The notes: a model not told the origin generated them from the letters alone. A DNA stretch of 64,000 nucleotides from PALSA-612 sp046729255 (GCA_046729255.1 JBKPGF010000007.1:23663-87662); one strand, 5' to 3'; positions 41,191 through 48,630 are shown, counted from the first letter of the stretch. Made by a program: numbers and translations.

Positions 41191-41523
41191 ATGAACGAGA
41201 ACGCGCTCGCCGAAGGGATCGAGTTGATCCGGCGCCGCGAGTACTTCGCCGCGCACGAGGAGCTCGAGATTGCGTGGCGATCGGCCGAGACGGACGAGCG
41301 CGACTTCTGCCAGGGGCTCGTCCACGTCGCGGTCGCGTGGTACCAGGCGGGGCGCGGCCGGCGACCGGGTTGCGAGCGCCAGCTCGAGAAGGCTGCTCGC
41401 CGGCTCGGCGCCTATACGCCGGCACACCGCGGCGTGGACGTCGCCTCGATTCTCGCGCAGGTCGAGCGTGCTGCCGAGCGCGTCGCGGCCGGCTCTCTCG
41501 ACCTCGATCCCGTTCAGATCTGA
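41191..41523 (+). CDS. DUF309-family protein
   Basis: 110 aa, ATG 41191. The sequence EGIELIRRREYFAAHEELEI, AWRSAETDERDFCQGLVHVA and AVAWYQAGRGRRPG is the DUF309 motif (HExxE-like helix F/HxxHEELExxW, then QGLI/Vxx-A-x-x-H/Y). The family is small, helical and functionally unassigned. The gene is framed exactly by repeat copies D and E in the same orientation: D ends two bases before the ATG and E starts three bases after the TGA. No ribosome site other than the repeat end is seen. Confidence 0.85.
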   Translation: MNENALAEGIELIRRREYFAAHEELEIAWRSAETDERDFCQGLVHVAVAWYQAGRGRRPGCERQLEKAARRLGAYTPAHRGVDVASILAQVERAAERVAAGSLDLDPVQI

Positions 41524-41525
41524 AC

Positions 41526-41693
41526 AGGAGGGCCTGGCGAAACGGTGACTGAGCCGCCGGAACACGCTGGAGCGCCGCGCCGCGGTGTCCTCGGTCACCC
41601 ACGTACTTACACTAGTACGCGGGTTCCCTGCGTCCTGGCGGCGCGAGCCCAGCGCGCCCCGGCGACGAGCACCGTCCCGCCAAACCCTCCTAG
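41526..41693 (+). repeat. Dispersed hairpin repeat, copy E
   Basis: It begins AGGAGGGCCTGGCGAAACGG and ends CGCCAAACCCTCCTAG, so the termini are near-perfect inverted repeats. The centre ACCCACGTAC-TTACACTA-GTACGCGGGT has a short 8-nt loop, unlike copies A-D. The right-end CTAG provides the TAG stop codon of ccdA on the minus strand (41690-41692). Confidence 0.88.
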
Positions 41694-42400
41694 ATCTCGC
41701 CCAGGCCGACCGAATCGAGCAGGCGGTTGACCATCACGCGCAGCCACCAGTCGCGGTGGAAGAAGAGCAGCAGGCCGAGGGCCACAAGGAGGGCGCCGCT
41801 GACGATGCGGATCACCGTGTAGTGGTCGCGCAGCCAGCGGAACGCACCCATCGCCCGCGCGAACGCGATCCCGGCCAGCACGAACGCCGCCGCGATGCCC
41901 GCCGAGTAGGCGAACAGCAGGACCGAGCCGCGGACGACCGTGTCGGAGTCGCCGGCGAGCACGAGCACCGACGCGAGCACGGTGCCGATGCAAGGCGCAG
42001 CACAGACGGCGAACGCCGCACCCAGCAGCGCGTTCGAGCCCGAGCGCCTCGCGCCTTCGAGCATGCGGGGGGCAACGACCCTCTCGGGCCACGGCAGGAG
42101 GCCCATGAATGCGAGGCCGAGAACGACGAGCACGAAACCGGCGATCTCGTTTCGGCGGCCGGCGTCGACATAGCCGCCGATCGCGGCCGCTCCCGCGCCG
42201 AGCGCGACGAAGACGACCGTGAAGCCGACGAAGAACGGAATGCTCGCGACGACGATGCGCCTTGCGACGCCGCGCTCGCCGAGCCGGTTCGCCTCGACGG
42301 CCGAGACCGCCGAGAGATAGCCAGGGACGAGGGGCAGCACGCACGGTGTGATCACCGAGATCACGCCCGCGAGAAACGCAATCGGTATGCGCTCGACCAT
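41690..42400 (-). CDS. ccdA: CcdA-type thiol:disulfide transmembrane transporter
   Basis: 236 aa, ATG 42400. Six hydrophobic helices are visible, starting IAFLAGVISVITPCVLPLVP, where the Cys in TPCVLP is the first redox cysteine, and FAVCAAPCIGTVLAS, which carries the partner cysteine in helix 4. CcdA moves reducing power from cytoplasmic thioredoxin across the membrane to keep apocytochrome c haem-binding cysteines reduced. It is the last of three genes (tlpA-like, ccmH, ccdA) for cytochrome c maturation. Its stop codon lies in repeat copy E. Confidence 0.92.
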   Translation of the reverse strand: MVERIPIAFLAGVISVITPCVLPLVPGYLSAVSAVEANRLGERGVARRIVVASIPFFVGFTVVFVALGAGAAAIGGYVDAGRRNEIAGFVLVVLGLAFMGLLPWPERVVAPRMLEGARRSGSNALLGAAFAVCAAPCIGTVLASVLVLAGDSDTVVRGSVLLFAYSAGIAAAFVLAGIAFARAMGAFRWLRDHYTVIRIVSGALLVALGLLLFFHRDWWLRVMVNRLLDSVGLGEI

Positions 42401-42409
42401 GGGCTCGTC

Positions 42410-42868
42410 CTAGGAGTCCAAGCGGGCGAGCTCGTCGTCGATGCGCCGTTCCATGGCGGGATCGGATGCGGGTTCGACGTCTCCACCGGTGCCGCGGCGG
42501 CGGCTCCAGCGCACGGCGAGGATGCCGACGAGGACCGCCGCGCCGATGGTGAGAACAGGTGGCAGCACCCACGCGAGGAGGTTGAAGCCGCGTTTCGGCG
42601 GCGAGGCGAGCACCTGCTCGCCGAAGTCGGCGACGAGCTTGTCCTTGATCTCCGACTTCGTGTCCCCAGCAGCGATCCGCGCACGGATGAAGTTCCGCAT
42701 GCGATTGGCAACGGGCGACGAGGACTGGTCGAGCGTCGTATGACACGTGGGGCAGACGACCTCGGTCTCGAGCTCCGCGAGCGTGGGCTGCGACTCGCTC
42801 GCGGCCGCCGGCACCGCAAATGCGAGGACGGCGAGCGCCAGGACGACCGCCCACGCGCGGAGGATCAT
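42410..42868 (-). CDS. ccmH: CcmH/CycL-family cytochrome c biogenesis protein
   Basis: 152 aa, ATG 42868. It has an N-terminal signal anchor (RAWAVVLALAVLAFAVPAAA), the redox motif CPTC (C39, C42) in LETEVVCPTCHTTLDQSSSP, and the helical MRNFIRARIAAGDTKSEI and LVADFGEQVLASPP that define the CcmH N-terminal domain. A second membrane helix (LLAWVLPPVLTIGAAVLVGI) and a charged cytosolic tail follow. The protein reduces apocytochrome disulfides outside the membrane. The ATG overlaps the stop of the TlpA-like gene as ATGA. Ten bases separate it from ccdA. Confidence 0.92.
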   Translation of the reverse strand: MILRAWAVVLALAVLAFAVPAAASESQPTLAELETEVVCPTCHTTLDQSSSPVANRMRNFIRARIAAGDTKSEIKDKLVADFGEQVLASPPKRGFNLLAWVLPPVLTIGAAVLVGILAVRWSRRRGTGGDVEPASDPAMERRIDDELARLDS

Positions 42869-43413
42869 CCCGCGAGCGCCCCCTTGATGCCCGATTCGAT
42901 CTCCTCCGCGCTCAGCTCGCCCTGGATCCACGAAGAGAGTCGTCCGTCGGGCCGGATGAAGAAGGTCTCCGGCAGTGCGGTCAGCCCGTAGTCGTCGAGC
43001 AACCGCCCTGGGCCGTCGTGGACGATCGGGTACGTGACGTCGTAGCGGCGAGCGAAGCGGCGCGCGTCCGACTTGAAGTCGTTCGCGTCCAGGCCCACCA
43101 CGACGACGTCGTTCGGCGCCCACTTCTTCCATGCCGCCTCCAGCCTGGGCGCCTCCTGCTTGCAGGGGAGACACCATGACGCCCAGAAGTTCAGCACGAC
43201 CGCCTTCCCGCGCAGCGACGCCAGCTCGAGGCGACCTTCCTTGTCGAGCCGCTCGAGGTCGAACGCCGGCGCAACGGGATGCTCGCCCCGCCGCAGCGCA
43301 GCCGCCGCGCCACCCTCCGAGTCGCGCACGACGTGCCAGATGAGCACGGCCAACAGTGCGAGCACGACGACGATCGCCAGCACCTGACCGGCTCGGCGTA
43401 GGCCTACCGCCAT
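42865..43413 (-). CDS. TlpA/ResA/CcmG-like thioredoxin-fold protein
   Basis: 182 aa, ATG 43413. One N-terminal membrane anchor (VLAIVVVLALLAVLIWHVV) precedes a thioredoxin domain with the active site WASWCLPCKQEAP (C81, C84) and the cis-proline loop TALPETFFIRPDG. ResA/CcmG proteins pass electrons from CcdA to CcmH or apocytochrome c. Together with ccmH and ccdA this forms a compact membrane reductive chain, although the haem-attachment proteins (ResB/ResC or CcmF) are not in the window. Repeat copy F begins 10 bp upstream of the start. Confidence 0.9.
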   Translation of the reverse strand: MAVGLRRAGQVLAIVVVLALLAVLIWHVVRDSEGGAAAALRRGEHPVAPAFDLERLDKEGRLELASLRGKAVVLNFWASWCLPCKQEAPRLEAAWKKWAPNDVVVVGLDANDFKSDARRFARRYDVTYPIVHDGPGRLLDDYGLTALPETFFIRPDGRLSSWIQGELSAEEIESGIKGALAG

Positions 43414-43422
43414 CGCACCCAG

Positions 43423-43593
43423 CTAGGAGGGTTTGGCGGAACGGTGCTCGTCGCTGGGGCGCACTGGTCGTCGTACTGCAATGACGCAGGGAGCCCGCGT
43501 ACTGAACGAAGTACGTGGGCGACCGAGGACGCCGCAGGACGACGATCCAGTGCGTTCCAGCGGCACAGTCACTGTTTCGCCAGACCCTCCTTT
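43423..43593 (-). repeat. Dispersed hairpin repeat, copy F
   Basis: On the plus strand it begins CTAGGAGGGTTTGGCGGAAC and ends TTCGCCAGACCCTCCTTT. The central GCCCGCGTAC-TGAACGAA-GTACGTGGGC again has a short 8-nt loop, making it the closest relative of copy E, in opposite orientation. Copies E and F thus bracket the ccdA-ccmH-tlpA block. The right end touches the TAA stop of the L,D-transpeptidase. Confidence 0.88.
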
Positions 43594-44689
43594 AAGCGGA
43601 AACGATGAACACCGGCGTCCCGACCTTCACGTGGCCGAAGAGCCACTCCGCAGACGGAATCGCCATGCGGATGCAGCCGTGGGAGGCCGAGTAGCCCAGC
43701 GATGCAGCATCAGGCGTGCCGTGAATGCCCACGGCCGCGACGTTCAGGCCCATCCAGCGTGTCCCGAGCGGGTTGCCGGGTCCAGGCGGTACGGGATCGA
43801 GGCCCTGGGCCCAATCCGAGTCCGGCGGATACCACCACGGGTCTCGCCACATCTGCGCGATCTCGAAACTCCCCAGCGGCGTTGGATACGACGCCTGGCC
43901 GGTGGCGACGGTGAACGTCCGCGCGAGCTCGAGCGCTCCTGTCTTGTAATACATCAGGCGTTTCGAGTCGCGGCGGATGACGATGGCCGACGTGAAGAAG
44001 GCGCTCGTGCGCGTCGGACGCTCGACCTTCACGACGGCGGCCACCGGCCCGCGCCGATTCTCGCGCAACGCCTCGACGATGGCCGCCACGGTGCGCTCCT
44101 TCTGGATGACGAACCCTGTCCGCTCGTGCACGAGAGTCGGCCGGAGGCCATAGAGTACGAGGTGCGCGTCACGCATCGGGCGGTCGCGGTTCTCGGCCAT
44201 CTGCGCGACCCAGGCCCGCACCGTATCACCGTGGATCGTGACGGGGATCTCGACCTTGGCGCCGGCCTTCGCGCGCCTCGCCTTCGCCACGGCCAGCTCG
44301 ACGTAGGCCTTCACGCCCAGCCTCGTTGGCGACACCGGCACCCGTTCGCCGTCGACGGCGATGACGAGGGGCGAGCGCACTGCCATCCGCACGGCGGCGC
44401 GCGCTGCGGCAGGCGTCAGCCCACCAACCTGCACGCCGCCGATCGAGACGCGGCGGGCAAGGCGCGGCGGAAGCTTCGACTGCGGCTTGGCCTTGGGCTT
44501 CGGCTTCGGTGCGGGAGGAGGCGGCGTCGGTGTGGTCGTGGTCGTACCGGTCGTCGATGTCGTCTCGGTCGTCGAACCCGTGGAGTCGGTCGACACGGAG
44601 TTGGGCTGCGGCCCGGCGAGCACCGAGGCAGCCAGGAAACCGCCCACACCGAGGCTCAGCAAGAGGATGACTGCGGCGACCCTGCGCAC
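43592..44689 (-). CDS. L,D-transpeptidase (YkuD) with PG-binding repeat domain
   Basis: 365 aa from GTG 44689. An N-terminal membrane anchor (VAAVILLLSLGVGGFLAASV) is followed by a Thr-rich then Pro/Lys-rich cell-wall-spanning spacer. SIGGVQVGGLTPAAARAAV begins a PG_binding_4/VanW-type domain. The C-terminal third is the YkuD catalytic domain, with GSFEIAQMW, AVGIHGTPDA and the nucleophile cysteine motif SASHGCIRM. It forms 3-3 crosslinks in peptidoglycan outside the membrane. The start is the first codon before the anchor and lacks a Shine-Dalgarno. It is divergent from the small membrane protein at 44764. Confidence 0.9.
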   Translation of the reverse strand: MRRVAAVILLLSLGVGGFLAASVLAGPQPNSVSTDSTGSTTETTSTTGTTTTTPTPPPPAPKPKPKAKPQSKLPPRLARRVSIGGVQVGGLTPAAARAAVRMAVRSPLVIAVDGERVPVSPTRLGVKAYVELAVAKARRAKAGAKVEIPVTIHGDTVRAWVAQMAENRDRPMRDAHLVLYGLRPTLVHERTGFVIQKERTVAAIVEALRENRRGPVAAVVKVERPTRTSAFFTSAIVIRRDSKRLMYYKTGALELARTFTVATGQASYPTPLGSFEIAQMWRDPWWYPPDSDWAQGLDPVPPGPGNPLGTRWMGLNVAAVGIHGTPDAASLGYSASHGCIRMAIPSAEWLFGHVKVGTPVFIVSA

Positions 44690-44763
44690 GCGCGCAAGTG
44701 TAGCCCGCAAGGGAAACGGCGTAACGTCGGATCCGGCAGTCGGCAACGGTTTAGACTTCGCGC

Positions 44764-45000
44764 ATGGCCCGTCCAGCACGGCAACCGGCCGAGCTCGACG
44801 ACCCTCCGACTCACGATCCGGCGTCGTTCGCGCACGCGTACCGCTACCACCGGCAGCGGCGCAGCGCCCGCGACGCCCGGGACCGGGAGCACCGCCGCGC
44901 CCGCTGGCGGTTCTGGCTCGTCTCGGTCTGCCTCTTGCTCGCGAGCCTCGTGATCGCCGTCACGATCTGGGATCAGGTGCAGACGCTGTTTGGCCTTTGA
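44764..45000 (+). CDS. Small single-pass membrane protein
   Basis: 78 aa, ATG 44764. The first ~45 residues are highly charged and Arg-rich (HRQRRSARDARDREHRRARW). A single membrane helix follows (RFWLVSVCLLLASLVIAVTI), with a short outside tail. Topology rules put the N-terminus in the cytosol. No known family is recognised. It is followed after 3 bp by a four-helix membrane protein on the same strand, so the two are likely one unit. Confidence 0.65.
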   Translation: MARPARQPAELDDPPTHDPASFAHAYRYHRQRRSARDARDREHRRARWRFWLVSVCLLLASLVIAVTIWDQVQTLFGL

Positions 45001-45003
45001 GAG

Positions 45004-45444
45004 ATGAGTGACGAAAGGCGTCGCAGCGGGGTGACCCCGGCCCTCGTGATCGCGGCAGGCACCGCATCGTGGGTGGCCGGCCTCACGCTCGCGCTCTCTG
45101 CATTCATGGGGTGGTACTCGGGCACGGCTGTCGAGGGCCCGACCGTCTCCGTGCTCGGCTGGAACACCGGCACGCTCGGGAAGTTCGTCTTCGTGCTCGG
45201 ACTCGCGATCGTGCTGCTCGCCGTGCGGCGCGGCGCCGGGATCGAGCTGCCCAAGAGCCTGCCGGAAAGCCTGATCCTCATCGTCCTCGGCACGGCGGCC
45301 ACCATCCTGCTGCTGATCCGGATCGTGTCCATCCCGGACGAGTTCGCCGGGACGGCAGATCGTGCTATCGGCCTGTGGGTAGGCCTCGTGTCCGCGGCGA
45401 TCGTGATCGTCGCAGGCTTCGTACGAGCAGGAGAAGAGCTGTAG
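45004..45444 (+). CDS. Four-helix integral membrane protein, function unknown
   Basis: 146 aa, ATG 45004. Four hydrophobic segments are visible: VIAAGTASWVAGLTLALSAF, LGKFVFVLGLAIVLLAV, LILIVLGTAATILLLIRIV and AIGLWVGLVSAAIVIVAGFV. WYSG after helix 1 and IPDEF after helix 3 are the main loops. I do not recognise the family. It lies 3 bp after the previous small membrane gene and its 3' end overlaps the PAP2 remnant by 80 nt in convergent orientation. Confidence 0.7.
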   Translation: MSDERRRSGVTPALVIAAGTASWVAGLTLALSAFMGWYSGTAVEGPTVSVLGWNTGTLGKFVFVLGLAIVLLAVRRGAGIELPKSLPESLILIVLGTAATILLLIRIVSIPDEFAGTADRAIGLWVGLVSAAIVIVAGFVRAGEEL

Positions 45445-45756
45445 CGACGGCCGCGCCGAGCGCGGCGCCGGTCAACACGTCGAGCGGGAAGTGCACGCCG
45501 ACGTAGAGCCGGGAGAAGCCCGCGAGCGCGGCGAGCACGACGAACGCTGGCGCCAGCACGGGCACCGCGACGGAAAGGACGACGGCCGCCGCGAAGCTCG
45601 TCGCGGCATGTCCCGATGGGAACGCGGGCGGACCCCGAGGCCGATCCACAGCAGCCCGTGCGTCCCCGCGTACGTGAGGCCGACGAACACCGGGTCGAGC
45701 CAGCCGATGCGATGGTCGACGATCCACTGCTCGAGCCGTTCGTCGAGCGAGATCAC
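45365..45756 (-). pseudogene. PAP2 phosphatase remnant (internal deletion and frameshift)
   Basis: The 5' part (GTG 45756) reads ISLDERLEQWIVDHRIGWLD then PVFVGLTYAGTHGLLWIGLG, a normal PAP2 N-terminus. About base 45640 the similarity jumps to another frame, FPSGHAATSFAAAVVL then FSRLYVGVHFPLDVLTGAAL, the C2 and C3 active-site motifs. The intervening region that should encode helices 2-3 and the C1 motif (KxxxxxxRP) is absent, and the two parts are out of frame. So the gene appears inactivated by a deletion of roughly 100 or more bases, or the assembly has an error here. PAP2 enzymes dephosphorylate lipid pyrophosphates such as undecaprenyl-PP. Confidence 0.78.
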
Positions 45757-45763
45757 GAACGGT

Positions 45764-46000
45764 CTACGGAGACGTGACCGTCGTCGTCACGGTGACGGTC
45801 TCGCGCGTCGCCGCCACCGGGACGATCGTGCGGGTCGTCGTCGTGGCGCCCTCGGGCGCCGAATCGGTTGCGATCGCCTGCCCGAGGGCGACGCCGATCC
45901 CGAAGACGATTCCGAGAGCCACCGCCACGAGCAAGACCCGCACTAGGGGACGCTGCTTCCGGCGGGGGCGGGTCGGTCGAGGGGACGATGGGACCGTCAT
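45764..46000 (-). CDS. Small membrane-anchored Thr-rich protein
   Basis: 78 aa, ATG 46000. A basic N-terminus (RPTRPRRKQRP) precedes one membrane helix (LVRVLLVAVALGIVFGIGVA). A short Thr/Val-rich extracytoplasmic tail follows, in which TVTVTTTVTSP ends the protein. No family is recognised. The ATG overlaps the stop of the 102-aa gene as ATGA, placing it in the eno-ftsB transcript. The PAP2 remnant begins 7 bp downstream. Confidence 0.6.
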   Translation of the reverse strand: MTVPSSPRPTRPRRKQRPLVRVLLVAVALGIVFGIGVALGQAIATDSAPEGATTTTRTIVPVAATRETVTVTTTVTSP

Positions 46001-46305
46001 GGCTGGTAGTCGCGCGCTCCCCGCGCGTACAGGTGGAAGGCCGCATCCGCCGCGGACGACGCCGTCCGCACCCAGCCGGGACGGAAGCATCGCTCCTCGA
46101 TCGCCGGCAGCGTCCAGCGCTCGGAGCCGTCGTATGCGGCCGCGAGCTCGGTAAGCGTGAAGGAGCCACCGACGCGGCGCCGCAGCTCGGCCGCGACCAC
46201 CTCCATCTGCTCGCGGACGCGCGCGTCGATCCGGGGAGGCTCGCCCACGAGGCTCCTGTACGAGTCAGCCCACTGCTGACGCGCCAGCTCGATGTCCCGG
46301 CTCAT
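45997..46305 (-). CDS. Hypothetical 102-aa protein
   Basis: ATG 46305. The protein is helical and charged: IELARQQWADSYRSLVGEPP, REQMEVVAAELRRRVGGSFT and LTELAAAYDGSERWTLPAIE. It resembles a small DNA- or protein-binding domain but matches no family I can name. It lies 9 bp after the DUF501 gene and overlaps the next small membrane gene. In actinobacterial relatives, genes after ftsB-DUF501 usually include ppx, which is absent here. Confidence 0.6.
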   Translation of the reverse strand: MSRDIELARQQWADSYRSLVGEPPRIDARVREQMEVVAAELRRRVGGSFTLTELAAAYDGSERWTLPAIEERCFRPGWVRTASSAADAAFHLYARGARDYQP

Positions 46306-46314
46306 GCCCGCAAT

Positions 46315-46887
46315 TTAGAGAGAGCAGCAGCCGTCTTCGGGGAAGAGCTGTTCCAGCTCTGCGACGATTCGCTCGCCGAGCACGTACCCGGGCCGGGCGA
46401 GCGCGAACGCGACGTGCGCGTGCAGGCACTTGAGACGGACGGGGCTCGACGAGCCTCCGATGCCGAGCTCGAGCGAAGCACCGGCATCCTGACCCACGCG
46501 CCCCTCGGCGAGCGCCTGCCGCACCTCACGCTGCTCCCGGGTCGCTGCTTCGACGCTCGAGCGGAGATTGGGGTCCGCAGTCGCCGCGGCGCTCCAGCGC
46601 TCGACGCCGCCCGCCGCCTCGAGCCGTGAGACCGCGGCGACGGCGTGTGGGCACGTGAGGTAGTACGTCGTCGGGAAAGGGGACCCGTCGGCTGCGTACG
46701 GCTCCTGTTCCGTAACGGCGGGCAGGCCGAACGGGCATCGCAGCACGACGCGCCTGAACGCACGCACCGGCCGACCGAGCTGACGCTCTACAGCCTGACG
46801 GTCGGCGTCATTTGTCGCCCGCGCGCTCGGCGACCGCTCGCGCCCGGCGCCAGGCGTCGATGCCTTTGACGATGAAGAGCTGCTCAC
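46315..46887 (-). CDS. DUF501-family protein, start problematic
   Basis: The DUF501 core is clear: NDADRQAVERQLGRPVRAFR, then RRVVLRCPFGLPAVTEQEPY, FPTTYYLTCPHAVAAVSRLE and KCLHAHVAFALARPGYVLGE. Three conserved Cys/His positions suggest metal binding. The family sits after ftsB in actinobacteria and has no known function. Homologues start just before the ADR motif, and an ATG does occur there (inside ACAAATGACG) but in another frame. The only in-frame start upstream is GTG 46887, which overlaps ftsB by 80 nt. Either a one-base indel or an unusual overlap explains this. Confidence 0.75.
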   Translation of the reverse strand: MSSSSSSKASTPGAGRERSPSARATNDADRQAVERQLGRPVRAFRRVVLRCPFGLPAVTEQEPYAADGSPFPTTYYLTCPHAVAAVSRLEAAGGVERWSAAATADPNLRSSVEAATREQREVRQALAEGRVGQDAGASLELGIGGSSSPVRLKCLHAHVAFALARPGYVLGERIVAELEQLFPEDGCCSL

Positions 46888-47134
46888 CTGGTCGAACGAG
46901 CCCGAGCCTGCGAGCTTCGCGCACGAGCGCTGGGCCGCTGTCTCCGAGCCTCAGCCGACGCCGGAGCTCTGTCCGCTCGGCAGTCAGGCGCCGTACTTCC
47001 GCCGCGCGGTCCTGCAGCGCGTCCTCGGCGTGCATGTACGCCTGCACCGGGCGGTAGTAGAGAAAGCCCACGAGCGCGAGCGCCGCCACGGCGATGATCG
47101 CGCGCCGCCGACGGCGCACGGTGCGCCGGTCCAC
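46808..47134 (-). CDS. ftsB: FtsB/DivIC-like septum formation initiator
   Basis: 108 aa from GTG 47134, selected because GGGAGGAG lies five bases upstream; ATG 47149 is an alternative. An Arg-rich cytosolic start (DRRTVRRRRR) is followed by one membrane helix (AIIAVAALALVGFLYYRPV) and an extracytoplasmic coiled coil (EDALQDRAAEVRRLTAERTE). The end carries the FtsB-type ARRLGLVRPGEQLFIVK motif. It would join FtsL/FtsQ in the divisome. Position between eno (with pyk inserted) and DUF501 agrees with the actinobacterial order. Confidence 0.88.
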   Translation of the reverse strand: MDRRTVRRRRRAIIAVAALALVGFLYYRPVQAYMHAEDALQDRAAEVRRLTAERTELRRRLRLGDSGPALVREARRLGLVRPGEQLFIVKGIDAWRRARAVAERAGDK

Positions 47135-47197
47135 GCGAGCTCCTCCCATACGGTCCGGTTCGCCCACCGGACCAGCGTTCCTTCACGACCCGCACCG

Positions 47198-48604
47198 TCA
47201 AGACGCGATATCGACCTTGATGACGTTCGTCGAGCCCGGGATGTTGACGTTCGTGCCCGCCGTGATCACGACTCGCTCGCCGGCCTCGAGCAGTCCAGCC
47301 TTGCACGCCGCCGCCATCGATCGGCCCCAGAGCTGCTCGACGTCGACGCACTCCTCGATCACGAGCGGCACCACCCCCCACTCCAGGGCGAGACGTCTCG
47401 CGACGCTGTCGCGGTGCGTGATCGCGACGATCGCACGGCGTGGCCGCAGGCGCGCCATTGCAGACGCGCTGCCACCGCTGTACGTCGGGACGATGAGGGC
47501 CTTTGCGTGCAGTGCCTCCGCGACGTCGCACGCGGCGTTCGAGATCGCCTCACCGACGGTCGGCTCGTCGCCCGCGCTCGGCAGCTCGTGGCGATGCCCG
47601 AGGCTCGGCTCCACGGCCCGGGCGATGAGATCCATCGTCGCCACGGCGTCCACCGGGTATTCACCGACAGCCGTCTCCTCCGACAGCATGAGCGCTGACG
47701 TTCCGTCGAGCACGGCATTCGCGACGTCGCTCGCCTCCGCCCTGGTCGGTTCGGGCGCGTGGAGCATCGACTCGAGCATCTGCGTGGCCGTGATCACCGG
47801 TCGGCCGCGCTCGAGCGCCCTCAAGATCATGCGCTTCTGGAGCAACGGCACCGCGGACGGTCCGATCTCGACGCCGAGATCGCCACGGGCCACCATGACG
47901 GCGTCCGACGCGTCCACGATCGGGCCGAGCGAGTGCACCGCCTCCGCCTTCTCGATCTTCGCGATGACGCGCGCCTGCGACCCCGCCTCGTCAATACGCC
48001 GCCGGAGATCGCGGACGTCGTCCGGCGAGCGCACGAACGACAGCGCCACGTAGTCGACCTCGAGGCCGAGAGCGAACTCGAGGTCGCGCAGATCCTTTTC
48101 CGTCAACGACGGGATAGGCAGCACGACACCGGGGAGGTTGACGCCCTTGTGACTCTCGACCGGCCCACCGACAGCGACGGAGCATACGGCCGCGCCGTTG
48201 TCGACCCGCTCGACGCGCAGGCGAACGTGTCCGTCGTCGATGAGGACGTCGTTGCCTTCGTCGAGCACCTGGCCCACGACTGCCGGCGCAATGGGGAGAT
48301 CGACCGTCGCGCCCTCAGGGCCGACGCGGACCTCCTCGCCCTTCTTCAGCAGAATGGGCATCGCGAGATCCCCGATGCGGAGCTTCGGCCCCTGGAGATC
48401 GGCGACGAGTGCCAGCGGCCTGCCGCTATCTCGCTCGACACCGCGCACCGTCTCGGCCGCCTCGGCGTGCTGATCGTGCGTGCCATGGGAGAGATTGAGT
48501 CGGAAGACGTCCGCGCCCGCCTCGGCGAGCTCGTCCACGCGCCCCACCGACGCGGGACCGAGCGTCGCGACGATCTTCGTGCGGCGTGCGGCTTGGGCGG
48601 ACAA
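47198..48604 (-). CDS. pyk: Pyruvate kinase
   Basis: 468 aa from TTG 48604. RRTKIVATLGPAS opens the TIM barrel, FRLNLSHGTHD and KIEKAEAV (catalytic Lys) follow, and VMVARGDLGVEIG plus ITATQMLESM complete the active site. DGTSALMLSEETAVGEYPVD ends the barrel, and the C-terminal allosteric domain finishes with TAGTNVNIPGSTNVIKV. It makes pyruvate and ATP from phosphoenolpyruvate, the step after enolase, whose gene lies 26 bp upstream. TTG is the only start near the conserved N-terminus. Its position between eno and ftsB is unusual compared with mycobacteria, where eno and the ftsB homologue are adjacent. Confidence 0.93.
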   Translation of the reverse strand: MSAQAARRTKIVATLGPASVGRVDELAEAGADVFRLNLSHGTHDQHAEAAETVRGVERDSGRPLALVADLQGPKLRIGDLAMPILLKKGEEVRVGPEGATVDLPIAPAVVGQVLDEGNDVLIDDGHVRLRVERVDNGAAVCSVAVGGPVESHKGVNLPGVVLPIPSLTEKDLRDLEFALGLEVDYVALSFVRSPDDVRDLRRRIDEAGSQARVIAKIEKAEAVHSLGPIVDASDAVMVARGDLGVEIGPSAVPLLQKRMILRALERGRPVITATQMLESMLHAPEPTRAEASDVANAVLDGTSALMLSEETAVGEYPVDAVATMDLIARAVEPSLGHRHELPSAGDEPTVGEAISNAACDVAEALHAKALIVPTYSGGSASAMARLRPRRAIVAITHRDSVARRLALEWGVVPLVIEECVDVEQLWGRSMAAACKAGLLEAGERVVITAGTNVNIPGSTNVIKVDIAS

Positions 48605-48630
48605 GGTGCCAGCGTAGCGCTGGCGGGCGA

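Noticed and set aside
7030..43593. Repeat copies as a CRISPR array or as IS elements
   Set aside because: Copies are kilobases apart with no spacers and have no transposase reading frame, so they are only listed as dispersed repeats.
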